Of a DNA stretch of 38,120 nucleotides, positions 32,015 to 38,120 are shown piece after piece. The notes beneath the pieces are model-generated. The model did no database searches. It was given only the letters and a program-made list of their open reading frames with translations, and had not been told where the DNA came from. The stretch's first letter is position 1; each line of letters starts with the position of its first letter. The DNA lies in contig JADGDO010000019.1 in assembly GCA_016744855.1 (NCBI GenBank), forward strand, positions 1 through 38,120, in the 5' to 3' direction. This stretch comes from Candidatus Fermentibacteraceae bacterium. GTDB taxonomy: Bacteria; Fermentibacterota; Fermentibacteria; Fermentibacterales; JCC-6. The translations under genes and the position numbers were made by a program.

Positions 32015-34254
32015 AACTAGCTGGTCTTTTCCTAATTTTTATAGCAGTAGCCGGATTTGCTCAAGACCCTCCCGGTCAGCCCTATGCTTCGTACTGGTTT
32101 CCCAATGAACTTCTTGCATGGTCAGCCGCAGGCGATGCTGACGCTCCCTACAACAGAAGTGGCATTGAGCTTTCAACAAGAACCTACGGTGACACACAGT
32201 GTAACATTCATGCTACTATTGATCAGGGTGGTGTCGGTGCTTTAAGTATCATGAACCCTTCAACCAGCAATAATCCTTCTCAGGGAGGATTGGGGATAGA
32301 TGTTTACGCCTTCAATTACTGGCAGTATACCGATCATCTTACATTCTGGGGTGGTAGTTCAGGAGAGGGTCTTATTCTTGCTCCAAATCCCGGAGTAATC
32401 GATGCGGGACATAGGAATGGTGTACCCGTCTACGGAACGATATTTCTTCCTCCAACAGCTTATGGAGGACAGATACAATGGGTACGAGACCTTGTTCAGA
32501 AGAGTGGTTCCTCTTTTCCCGTTGCAGACAAGCTGATCGAAATGACCGAATACTACGGGTTTGACGGCTGGTTTATCAACCAGGAAACAGCTGGTGGAGA
32601 TCCTCAACTTGCAGAGGACATGCGGGATTTTATGCTGTACCTCAAGGCTAATTCCGATCTCGAGATACAGTGGTACGATTCCATGGTTGAATCGGGCGGC
32701 ATCAGTTGGCAGAACCAGCTGAACAGCAGCAATGACTGGTTTTTCCAGCATGAAGGTAATGTAGTGTCCGACTGGATGTTCCTCAATTTTGTCTGGGATG
32801 AAGCCAAGCTTGCTAACTCCGCTGCACTTGCTACCTCTCTTTCAAGAAGTCCCTATGAACTGTACGCGGGAATTGATGTTCAGTCTTCCGGCTATAACAC
32901 AGGGGCAGGCTGGGATGCTCTGTTCCCAGAGGGGGAAGCTCACGTTACATCAGTTGGTTTCTACTGCCCGAACTGGACCTACAGCAATGCCTCAAGCCAT
33001 CAGGCTTTCTACACACGCGCAAACAGATTCTGGAGCGGAGCTAATCGTGACCCTTCCAATACAGACACAACGCATCCCTGGAAAGGCCTCGCCTGCTATT
33101 TTGCTGCAAGAACACCAATTACTGCTTTCCCGTTTGTGACAAATTTCAATACTGGTCAGGGGCACCACTATTCAATAGAAGGAGAGATTCTCTCCGAACT
33201 CGATTGGCATAATAGGAGCCAGCAGGATGTTCTTCCAACGTGGAGATGGATTGCTGAAAGCAATGGAACAGCACTTTATCCCGAAATGGACTGGGATCAC
33301 TCCTACTATGGAGGAAACTGTCTTAAGGTTTCAGGTGACTTGAATGCATCAAATGAGACAATGCTCTATCTCTACAAAATGGATGCTGAAATAGCTGCAA
33401 CAGATACTCTCCATTTCGCCTGGTATGCTGAAACAGCCGGCCAGCCTTCCGGTATGGAAGTTGCCATGTCTCTCTCTTCAGATCCCGACACCTACTACTA
33501 CCAGACTGTAGACGATGCGGCACAAGAGGGATGGAACCTCTTTAAAGCTGATTTGGGTTCGTATGCCGGTGCTTCTATAGCAGTTGGTGCTATCAATTTC
33601 ACATCTGCAACTCCGATAAGCGATTACGAAGCTCGTATAGGCAGATTCGGTGTTGTAAGGGGAGACGTTGATATTCCTGCAGCCCCGACTTCATTCTATG
33701 TTGATGAGTTCAACCAGATTGATGACACAACCGGTGCTATTCGACTGCAGTGGGATCACTCATCCTCTGAAGTTTATACATATAATGTTTACCGGGAGAA
33801 CAGCGATGATAGCAGAACTCTCCTCTGGGCTACTCCCAACAACGCTTGTTTTGTTCCCGAGGTTACAAGACCGCTTACTGAAAACGAAACAACCATAATT
33901 GTTGAAGCTGTCAGCCCCGAATTCGGCTTTTCCGCGACAGCAAGCACAACGATTGCCTGGGAAACCACAGGTATGGAGCATGGACAATCCACAGGACAAT
34001 TCTTCCTGAACGAGCTTTCCACTAATCCGGTCATGGGAAATACTGCAATTACATTCAGCCTTCCATTCACGGCAGAGGCAACTCTGACTGTACATGATCT
34101 CTCCGGAAGAATTGTTCAGGTGCTAGGTGAAGGCGAAATGATTCAGGGAAGCCAAATGGTTAACTGGAATACTACTCAGCTTCCTGCAGGACTTTATGTT
34201 TACAGGCTTTCGTGCACAGAAGGATCAATCGCGAGGAAGTGCATGGTTCTTTAA
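32011..34254 (+). CDS. Secreted GH85 endo-beta-N-acetylglucosaminidase with T9SS-type sorting domain
   Basis: GH85 enzymes cleave the chitobiose core of N-glycans by substrate-assisted catalysis. The 747-residue protein has a signal peptide (MKLAGLFLIFIAVAGFA). Its TIM-barrel shows family landmarks: HRNGVPVYGTIFLPP (134-148), YYGFDGWFINQET (181-193) with the catalytic pair Asn190/Glu192, IQWYDSM and ISWQNQL, then WMFLNFVWDE. Beta-sandwich domains follow (about 380-650), including a fibronectin-III-like stretch (RLQWDHSSSEVYTYNVYREN). The tail LSTNPVMGNTAITFSLP, VHDLSGRIVQVLGE, AGLYVYRLS is T9SS type A-like. It should act on glycoproteins outside the cell. Its position in an operon with tadA is unusual. 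Confidence 0.9.
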   Translation: MKLAGLFLIFIAVAGFAQDPPGQPYASYWFPNELLAWSAAGDADAPYNRSGIELSTRTYGDTQCNIHATIDQGGVGALSIMNPSTSNNPSQGGLGIDVYAFNYWQYTDHLTFWGGSSGEGLILAPNPGVIDAGHRNGVPVYGTIFLPPTAYGGQIQWVRDLVQKSGSSFPVADKLIEMTEYYGFDGWFINQETAGGDPQLAEDMRDFMLYLKANSDLEIQWYDSMVESGGISWQNQLNSSNDWFFQHEGNVVSDWMFLNFVWDEAKLANSAALATSLSRSPYELYAGIDVQSSGYNTGAGWDALFPEGEAHVTSVGFYCPNWTYSNASSHQAFYTRANRFWSGANRDPSNTDTTHPWKGLACYFAARTPITAFPFVTNFNTGQGHHYSIEGEILSELDWHNRSQQDVLPTWRWIAESNGTALYPEMDWDHSYYGGNCLKVSGDLNASNETMLYLYKMDAEIAATDTLHFAWYAETAGQPSGMEVAMSLSSDPDTYYYQTVDDAAQEGWNLFKADLGSYAGASIAVGAINFTSATPISDYEARIGRFGVVRGDVDIPAAPTSFYVDEFNQIDDTTGAIRLQWDHSSSEVYTYNVYRENSDDSRTLLWATPNNACFVPEVTRPLTENETTIIVEAVSPEFGFSATASTTIAWETTGMEHGQSTGQFFLNELSTNPVMGNTAITFSLPFTAEATLTVHDLSGRIVQVLGEGEMIQGSQMVNWNTTQLPAGLYVYRLSCTEGSIARKCMVL

Positions 34255-34937
34255 TGATTCGTGCGGCAATATTTGATTTTGACGGAACACTCGTTGATTT
34301 CACAGAATCCGATATTGCCGCCCTGAAACATGTTCACAAAATCTCCGGAGCAGTTTGCTCCCCTAATGAGTTTGTCGATGCTGCTGTTGAAGGCATAATG
34401 AAGTTCCATGGGATGGTCAATCGAGGGGAAATTGATCCCCTGATGATGTTTCAATACCGGCTCTCTTATGCATTTGAAAAAACAAAAGCAGTTCAGGATA
34501 ACGGATATACTCAACAATACAGAGCAAAACTGCTTGAAGAAACACGGGCTTCTTCAGGGACAGCACCATTGCTCGGTAAATTAAGAACGAGACTTTCTGT
34601 AGGGCTGATCACAAATGCTTATGATGGTGAGATGCAAAGACAAAGGATCGAAAGATCCGGGTTGGGCTCGTTCTTCGATGAGATTTTGATTGCCGGCGAA
34701 GCAGGAGTGTCAAAACCCGATCCCGAATTGTTTTTACTTATGAGCAGCAAACTTGGAATTCCACCTGAAGAGTGCATATTTGTAAGAGATTCACCGGTTT
34801 ATGACATTCAGGGTGCTCTTTCCGCAGGCATGAAAACAGTATTGTTCGGTAGTAATAGAGAATCTGATCTCCCGGACTATTATGCACGCAACATTCCAGA
34901 ACTATCTTTATTGATGGATAGAATTTTGATGAACTAA
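34254..34937 (+). CDS. HAD-superfamily phosphatase
   Basis: The ATG at 34254 shares one base with the GH85 stop (TAATG). A longer frame from 34212 would lie within GH85 coding sequence and lacks support. The 227-residue product has HAD motif I IFDFDGTLVDF (Asp8, Asp10), motif II LITNAYD, motif III Lys in VSKPDPELF and motif IV VRDSPVYDIQGA (GDS-x-x-x-D in canonical members; here the first Gly is Arg). The cap (about 15-85) is helical, C1 type, as in phosphoglycolate phosphatase and nucleotidases. The substrate is unknown. It is the last gene of the seven-gene operon; no clear terminator follows in the 71-bp gap. Confidence 0.88.
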   Translation: MIRAAIFDFDGTLVDFTESDIAALKHVHKISGAVCSPNEFVDAAVEGIMKFHGMVNRGEIDPLMMFQYRLSYAFEKTKAVQDNGYTQQYRAKLLEETRASSGTAPLLGKLRTRLSVGLITNAYDGEMQRQRIERSGLGSFFDEILIAGEAGVSKPDPELFLLMSSKLGIPPEECIFVRDSPVYDIQGALSAGMKTVLFGSNRESDLPDYYARNIPELSLLMDRILMN

Positions 34938-35008
34938 TGAATGATTGTTTTGAGATATTGCCAGCGCATTGTTAAGGTAAGTGATACTTCACAGCACCCA
35001 TGTATTCC

Positions 35009-35638
35009 CTAGTTGCTGTCAATTAACCCGGATTCACCAATCTTTTGCAGCGCTTCCTGATAGGCACTCATCAAGCGTTCCTCGTGCCACCAATGACTAT
35101 TGACACCCTCATAGATCCCCGAAAGATAGTCACTCGACTCAGCACCAAGGAATTGCGCCAAGTTCATAGCGTTGGTTATAGACACTGTCGCCATCCTGTA
35201 GTCAGCTTGCACTGCATACACCTTGGACAGGCTCAATGCTATTTCGTATTCCAGGCCCTTGATGGCACCGCTCATCTGGGCGGTCGACCAAGCCGTATCG
35301 AGGACTGTCCCCGGTCTGATAACTCCAACTCGATACAAGTCCAACAATATATTTTGTGCATCTGATTCGGAGAGCTCGGAGTCCTCCGGATAACTGTCGC
35401 GAATTTGCTCCAACACGTATTGGTGGTGATCATGTGCTTCTTGCACAAGCTGGAGATTGCTATCAATTTCTTCTGCAATTGAAGCAATAGACCGTCTTGT
35501 CAAAGATTCAGCAGCACGAGCATCTCGCCAATCATCTGCAGCGAGAGCAAGCAGCACCGCAAGCACCACGGAAAGCACCTCAAGGGCGAGCGTTCCTATT
35601 CGACGCCGCCACCCAATCACATCAAGTTCTTTTTTCAT
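35009..35638 (-). CDS. Membrane-anchored protein of unknown function
   Basis: The 209-residue product has one N-terminal membrane helix (about 13-36: LALEVLSVVLAVLLALAADD) after a basic start (MKKELDVIGWRRRIG), then a helical domain. The pattern (hydrophobic segment, (D/N)(D/N)W, then R-S-I-A-S-I-x-x-E-I-x-x-N) resembles small single-pass proteins such as the DUF6090 group, but I do not assign it. The 5' part (35520-35610) is visibly richer in G and C than the flanking operons. It also lies next to an insertion sequence, so recent transfer is plausible. No SD is obvious before the ATG. Confidence 0.65.
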   Translation of the reverse strand: MKKELDVIGWRRRIGTLALEVLSVVLAVLLALAADDWRDARAAESLTRRSIASIAEEIDSNLQLVQEAHDHHQYVLEQIRDSYPEDSELSESDAQNILLDLYRVGVIRPGTVLDTAWSTAQMSGAIKGLEYEIALSLSKVYAVQADYRMATVSITNAMNLAQFLGAESSDYLSGIYEGVNSHWWHEERLMSAYQEALQKIGESGLIDSN

Positions 35639-35679
35639 AGTCGAAATTTCTCCCTACGTCTCGATCTTGATTAGACATA

Positions 35680-35690
35680 ATGGTTGGACC
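35680..35690 (+). repeat. Left inverted repeat of the IS1111-like element
   Basis: ATGGTTGGACC is the exact reverse complement of 37068-37078. It runs into the hairpin that covers the transposase ribosome-binding site. Confidence 0.75.
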
Positions 35691-35749
35691 ACCACTTCTG
35701 GTTTGGGTAATTTACCCTTATCAGAAATCTTCAACCGGAAGGGTGGTCC
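35686..35749 (+). promoter_or_regulatory. Hairpin sequestering the transposase ribosome-binding site
   Basis: GGACCACCACTTCTGG (35686-35701) pairs with CCGGAAGGGTGGTCC (35735-35749) over 15 bp, with one bulged A and one wobble pair. The loop carries a smaller GGGTA/TACCC hairpin. The 3' arm contains the SD (GGAAGGG) and ends one base before the transposase ATG at 35750. Transcripts entering from outside the element would form the hairpin and silence translation. Confidence 0.6.
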
Positions 35750-36836
35750 ATGATGTTAATAAGATATATTGGCCTTGATGTCCATAAGGACAGTATAAAA
35801 TAGCTGTTGCAGAGGAAGGACGTTAGCCTGCAAAGCTTTTACGTACCATTCCTAGTGAAAATGCTAGCCTTATCAAGCAGATAAACAAGCCTGGCCCCAG
35901 AAGGACTTTAAAATGCTGTTACGAGGCAGGACCTGGGGGATATACTGTCTATCGAGCGTTAACTAATGCTGGTTTAGACTGCAAGGTTATTGCTCCTTCT
36001 CTCATTCCCAAACAGAGCGGAAAAAGGGTAAAAACCGACAGACTCGATGCAGAGAATCTTGCTCACTATCTTCGATCCGGGGATCTAACTGAGGTCTGGG
36101 TACCTGACGAGAATACAGAAAGCATCCGGAACCTAGTAAGACTCAGGGAGGATGCCAGAATTGCACGGCATAGGGCGAGACAACAACTGAACCAAATTCT
36201 GCTTCGAAAGGGTCGAGTATTTCATCTCAAAACACACTGGACCATACATCATATGAGATGGATTTGCGCCCAGAAATTCTCCGAAGAACCAGACAACATT
36301 ACTCTTTCAGATTACCTACAACATATAGAAGTGCTAGATCAAAGGATATCCAGAATTGAGAGGGATTTAAGATTCTACAGTAATCACTGGAAGCAGAACA
36401 ATCTGGTTAAGTATCTGCAGGGATTGAACGGTATTGCCTTTTTGTCCTCGGTTGCGATAGCTGCTGAAGTCGGTGATCTGAGAAGGTTTGCAACCGCAGG
36501 CAAGTTCATGTCATATGTGGGTGTCGTTCCTTCTGAATACTCATCTGGGCAGCGAGAGAAAAGGGGGCCAATAACTCGCTGTGGGAATGTGATAGTTAGG
36601 AGATTACTTGTTGAAGCGGCATGGCACTACAGACAGCCACCACGAAAAACAAGAACTTTAAAACCAGGAATGAAGGATTACCTCTTCACATCCAGGCTAT
36701 AACCTGGAAGGCTCAGCAAAGACTCCACCGGAAGTACATGAAGCTACTGATGGGTGGCAAACCAAAGAACAAAGTCTGTGTCGCCGTTGCAAGAGAATTG
36801 GCAGGTTTTATCTGGTCGATTGGAGAGAGTGTATAA
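35750..36836 (+). pseudogene. IS110/IS1111-family DEDD transposase, broken by frameshifts and a stop
   Basis: The frame opens MMLIRYIGLDVHKDSIK and stops at TAG 35801. Restoring one base there gives IAVAEEGR, then a TAG at 35824, then a long open stretch: TIPSENASLIKQINK, CCYEAGPGGYTVYRALTNAG, KTDRLDAENLAHYLRSGDL, LVRLREDARIARHRARQQL. The C-terminal IS116/IS110/IS902 domain follows (LQGLNGIAFLSSVAIAAEVG, YVGVVPSEYSSGQREKRGPI, CGNVIVRRLLVEAAWHYR). Near 36645 a second one-base loss moves the reading to another frame (NEGLPLHIQAITWKAQQRL, ending WSIGESV). Three lesions mean the protein is not made in full unless they are assembly errors. The metal-binding residues of both domains are otherwise kept. 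Confidence 0.85.
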
Positions 36837-37067
36837 TGAATGGATCAGTGGTTGGTGTTATCATCAGGTATGGGAAATCCTCGAGATTGTTATGTGCGCG
36901 CGCTGAGCGTATGCACGGTCCTAGAGTGAGGTAACCCCAGACGAATAAATGAAATGCGGTAACCAATCCGCGGATATCAGCATGATCAGACCATCGAATG
37001 ACTGACACCGACCGCTGATCCCTTGAAAAAGGGGAGAAAACAAGAAGAAGTATTTTTCAACTTGACA
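36837..37067 (+). ncRNA. Predicted guide-RNA (seek/bridge RNA) region of the IS1111-like element
   Basis: This 231-bp non-coding segment lies between the transposase stop and the right inverted repeat, the place where IS1111-group elements encode the RNA that selects donor and target DNA. Visible stems: GCGG (36956-36959) with CCGC (36968-36971); GATCAG (36984-36989) with CTGATC (37015-37020) around a 25-nt loop; CCCTT (37020-37024) with AAGGG (37029-37033) closing a GAAA loop. The assignment rests on position and general folding, not on a sequence family match. Confidence 0.45.
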
Positions 37068-37078
37068 GGTCCAACCAT
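37068..37078 (-). repeat. Right inverted repeat of the IS1111-like element
   Basis: GGTCCAACCAT is the exact inverse of the left repeat. The next bases (ATCAACAATC) would be the flanking or target sequence. Confidence 0.75.
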
Positions 37079-37340
37079 ATCAACAATCAGCATAGCCATC
37101 GCGGTTTCTGTTCAGCCAATTCACGAAGAAGGCGTATGATTTTGCTCGCTAGGCATTTGTAGCACTGAAAACACACCATCCACAACATCAGTATGCTTTC
37201 CTGGTAGTAATTGAATTATCTGAATTGTCCGGTTTAGTTGTATTTATTATTGTCGTTAATAATTAGCGACTCGTGTTAATAGCAGTGGCAATGATACTTA
37301 AGAAGCTACTGTGAAATTTGATTATTACTAGACTGCAAGG
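37079..37340. other. Non-coding spacer between the IS and vapBC
   Basis: No frame with an SD or a recognisable family is present, and no tRNA or terminator is seen. It is A/T-rich in the right half. A GTCG ... CGAC dyad around 37253-37271 is the only structure noticed. Confidence 0.5.
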
Positions 37341-37383
37341 CACACATTGTTCCACACATTGTCATGTGTTATATTTTGTGTGG
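37341..37383 (+). promoter_or_regulatory. vapBC promoter with overlapping operator repeats
   Basis: Two direct CACACATTGT repeats (37341-37350 and 37353-37362) overlap an inverted repeat ACACAT-TGTC-ATGTGT and the wider pair CCACACA ... TGTGTGG. A promoter TTGTTC-N17-TATATT (37347-37375) lies within them. Autorepression by the VapB dimer or the VapBC complex is expected for such a layout. Confidence 0.55.
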
Positions 37384-37394
37384 AGGTGATATTC

Positions 37395-37595
37395 ATGGCA
37401 ACAAATCTACAGATTGATGATAAGCTTATAACCAAAGCAGTGGATCTTGGACACCATAGGACAAAAAAAGCAGCAGTAACACAAGCTCTTATCAACTACA
37501 TTCTTCATCTTGAGCAGGAGAACATACTATCTCTGTTTGGTTCTATTGACTATGCCGAGGATTACAATTACAAAAAGCAGCGATCTCGAGCATGA
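37395..37595 (+). CDS. vapB: VapB-type antitoxin
   Basis: The start is ATG 37395 with SD TGGAGGTGATATTC, not the further upstream ATG in the same frame. The 66-residue protein begins MATNLQIDDKLITKAVDLGH, followed by HRTKKAAVTQALINYILHLE. This is the ribbon-helix-helix DNA-binding pattern of the VapB antitoxin subgroup with an N-x-Q/A-I-D-D-x-L start. The C-terminal half (FGSIDYAEDYNYKKQRSRA) would wrap around and inhibit VapC. Its stop overlaps the vapC start (ATGA). Confidence 0.88.
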   Translation: MATNLQIDDKLITKAVDLGHHRTKKAAVTQALINYILHLEQENILSLFGSIDYAEDYNYKKQRSRA

Positions 37596-38008
37596 GGATT
37601 CTGGTGGACACATGTGTCTGGTCTGAAGCTCTTCGCCGGAAATCCTCTATTGAATCAGATGTTTCAAGAGAACTCCAGGATTTAATTCTTGAGCATCGTG
37701 TTGAGATAATTGGCCCAATACGTCAAGAACTATTGTCTGGATTACGTGAAGAGACACAGTTTGATAGGCTTGCAGAACATCTCGAACCATTTCCGGATAT
37801 TACTATAGAAACTGCTGATCATGTTACGGCGGCCAAATTTTTCAATAAATGCAGATCAAAGGGAATTCAGGGATCAAATACTGATTTTTTGATATGTGCA
37901 GTTGCAGCACGACGAGAAATGGCTATTTACACCACAGATAAGGATTTTCAGCAGTATGTAAAGCATCTACCAATCGTTATGCACAAAACAAGAAGATTTG
38001 ATTCCTGA
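37592..38008 (+). CDS. vapC: VapC-type PIN-domain ribonuclease toxin
   Basis: The 138-residue PIN protein has acidic metal-binding residues Asp6 (ILVDTCVW), Glu46 (IRQELLSG), Asp98 (NTDFLICAVA) and Asp116 (TTDKDF), all intact. VapC toxins cleave specific RNAs, usually tRNA or rRNA, when freed from VapB. Length and motif spacing are normal for the family. It is translationally coupled to vapB. Next to the decayed IS it fits a mobile accessory patch. Confidence 0.92.
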   Translation: MRILVDTCVWSEALRRKSSIESDVSRELQDLILEHRVEIIGPIRQELLSGLREETQFDRLAEHLEPFPDITIETADHVTAAKFFNKCRSKGIQGSNTDFLICAVAARREMAIYTTDKDFQQYVKHLPIVMHKTRRFDS

Positions 38009-38120
38009 GATATCCCGTTTCTTTGTGATTTCATTGGTCTGAGGTATTCACTATAACATCCACTTAAGTGGAGTTGCCGTCCATTGGCGACCAAATTGCA
38101 GCGAAGCGAAAGCAATATGG
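38009..38120. other. Right-edge non-coding sequence with a 14-bp palindrome
   Basis: TCCACTTAAGTGGA at 38059-38072 is a perfect dyad. No gene is recognisable in the last 112 bp; a gene or element could begin beyond the edge. Confidence 0.4.

Larger units (their letters stand above)
35680..37078 (+). mobile_element. Decayed IS110-family (IS1111-group-like) insertion sequence
   Basis: The element is bounded by 11-bp inverted repeats, ATGGTTGGACC at 35680-35690 and GGTCCAACCAT at 37068-37078. True ends of IS1111-group elements lie a few bases outside such subterminal repeats, and no target duplication is expected. Inside are a short 5' region with a hairpin, a transposase with three lesions (35750-36836), and a 231-bp non-coding 3' segment. 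The pattern (DEDD transposase, subterminal repeats, long 3' non-coding segment) matches the IS1111 group better than classical IS110. Confidence 0.75.

Noticed and set aside
1-38120. tRNA, rRNA or classical CRISPR loci
   Set aside because: I found no cloverleaf, rRNA-like or repeat-spacer sequence on either strand by reading; a covariance-model scan would settle small RNAs.

Overview
The window looks like a chromosomal segment from a Gram-negative, mostly uncultured lineage of the Fibrobacteres-Chlorobi-Bacteroidetes type. The evidence is five secreted proteins (plus one large secreted protein cut by the window edge) whose C-termini read like type IX secretion (Por/T9SS type A) sorting domains: a PNPF-like motif, a V-x-D/N-x-x-GR-V strand, a G-x-Y-x-x-R-L strand and a short basic/hydrophobic end. 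Several lipoproteins carry outer-membrane-type lipoboxes. Base composition is moderate. Candidate phyla such as Fermentibacteria are possible, but the species cannot be named from this sequence.

Left part (1-8760): a cell-surface or secreted protein block. It holds a >815-residue secreted protein running off the left edge, a small HTH protein, a beta-propeller-like secreted protein, a 5'-truncated duplicate of the large protein's C-terminal region, an RCC1-like repeat protein and, divergently, a 737-residue Asp-box (BNR) propeller protein.

Middle part (8799-20328): rsmH translationally coupled to an M3-type metallopeptidase; a TPR-PAS-histidine kinase-receiver hybrid sensor; an Omp28/thioredoxin-fold secreted protein; a 461-bp non-coding stretch with a pseudoknot-like fold, a strong promoter and a perfect palindrome over its -35 box, leading into an ABC exporter half-transporter; and a three-gene lipoprotein operon resembling FlgO, FlgP and FlgT, in which the third protein is visibly a fusion of the folds of the other two.

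Right-middle part (20430-34937): two consecutive tldD-tldE pairs separated by a strong terminator; an hsp20 gene behind a near-perfect sigma-54 promoter; then a tightly overlapping seven-gene operon: ADP-forming acyl-CoA synthetase fused to a GNAT acetyltransferase, nitroreductase, Xaa-Pro aminopeptidase, tadA, a small unknown protein, a T9SS-tailed GH85 endo-beta-N-acetylglucosaminidase, and a HAD phosphatase.

Right end (35009-38120): an accessory zone with a membrane-anchored unknown protein, a decayed IS110/IS1111-family element that still has 11-bp inverted repeats, an SD-sequestering hairpin and a non-coding 3' segment where a guide (seek/bridge) RNA is expected, and a VapBC toxin-antitoxin pair with an operator-rich promoter. 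The items most worth following up are the FlgO/P/T-like trio, the RNA fold upstream of the ABC exporter, the doubled tldDE, the sigma-54 hsp20 promoter, and the IS guide-RNA segment.
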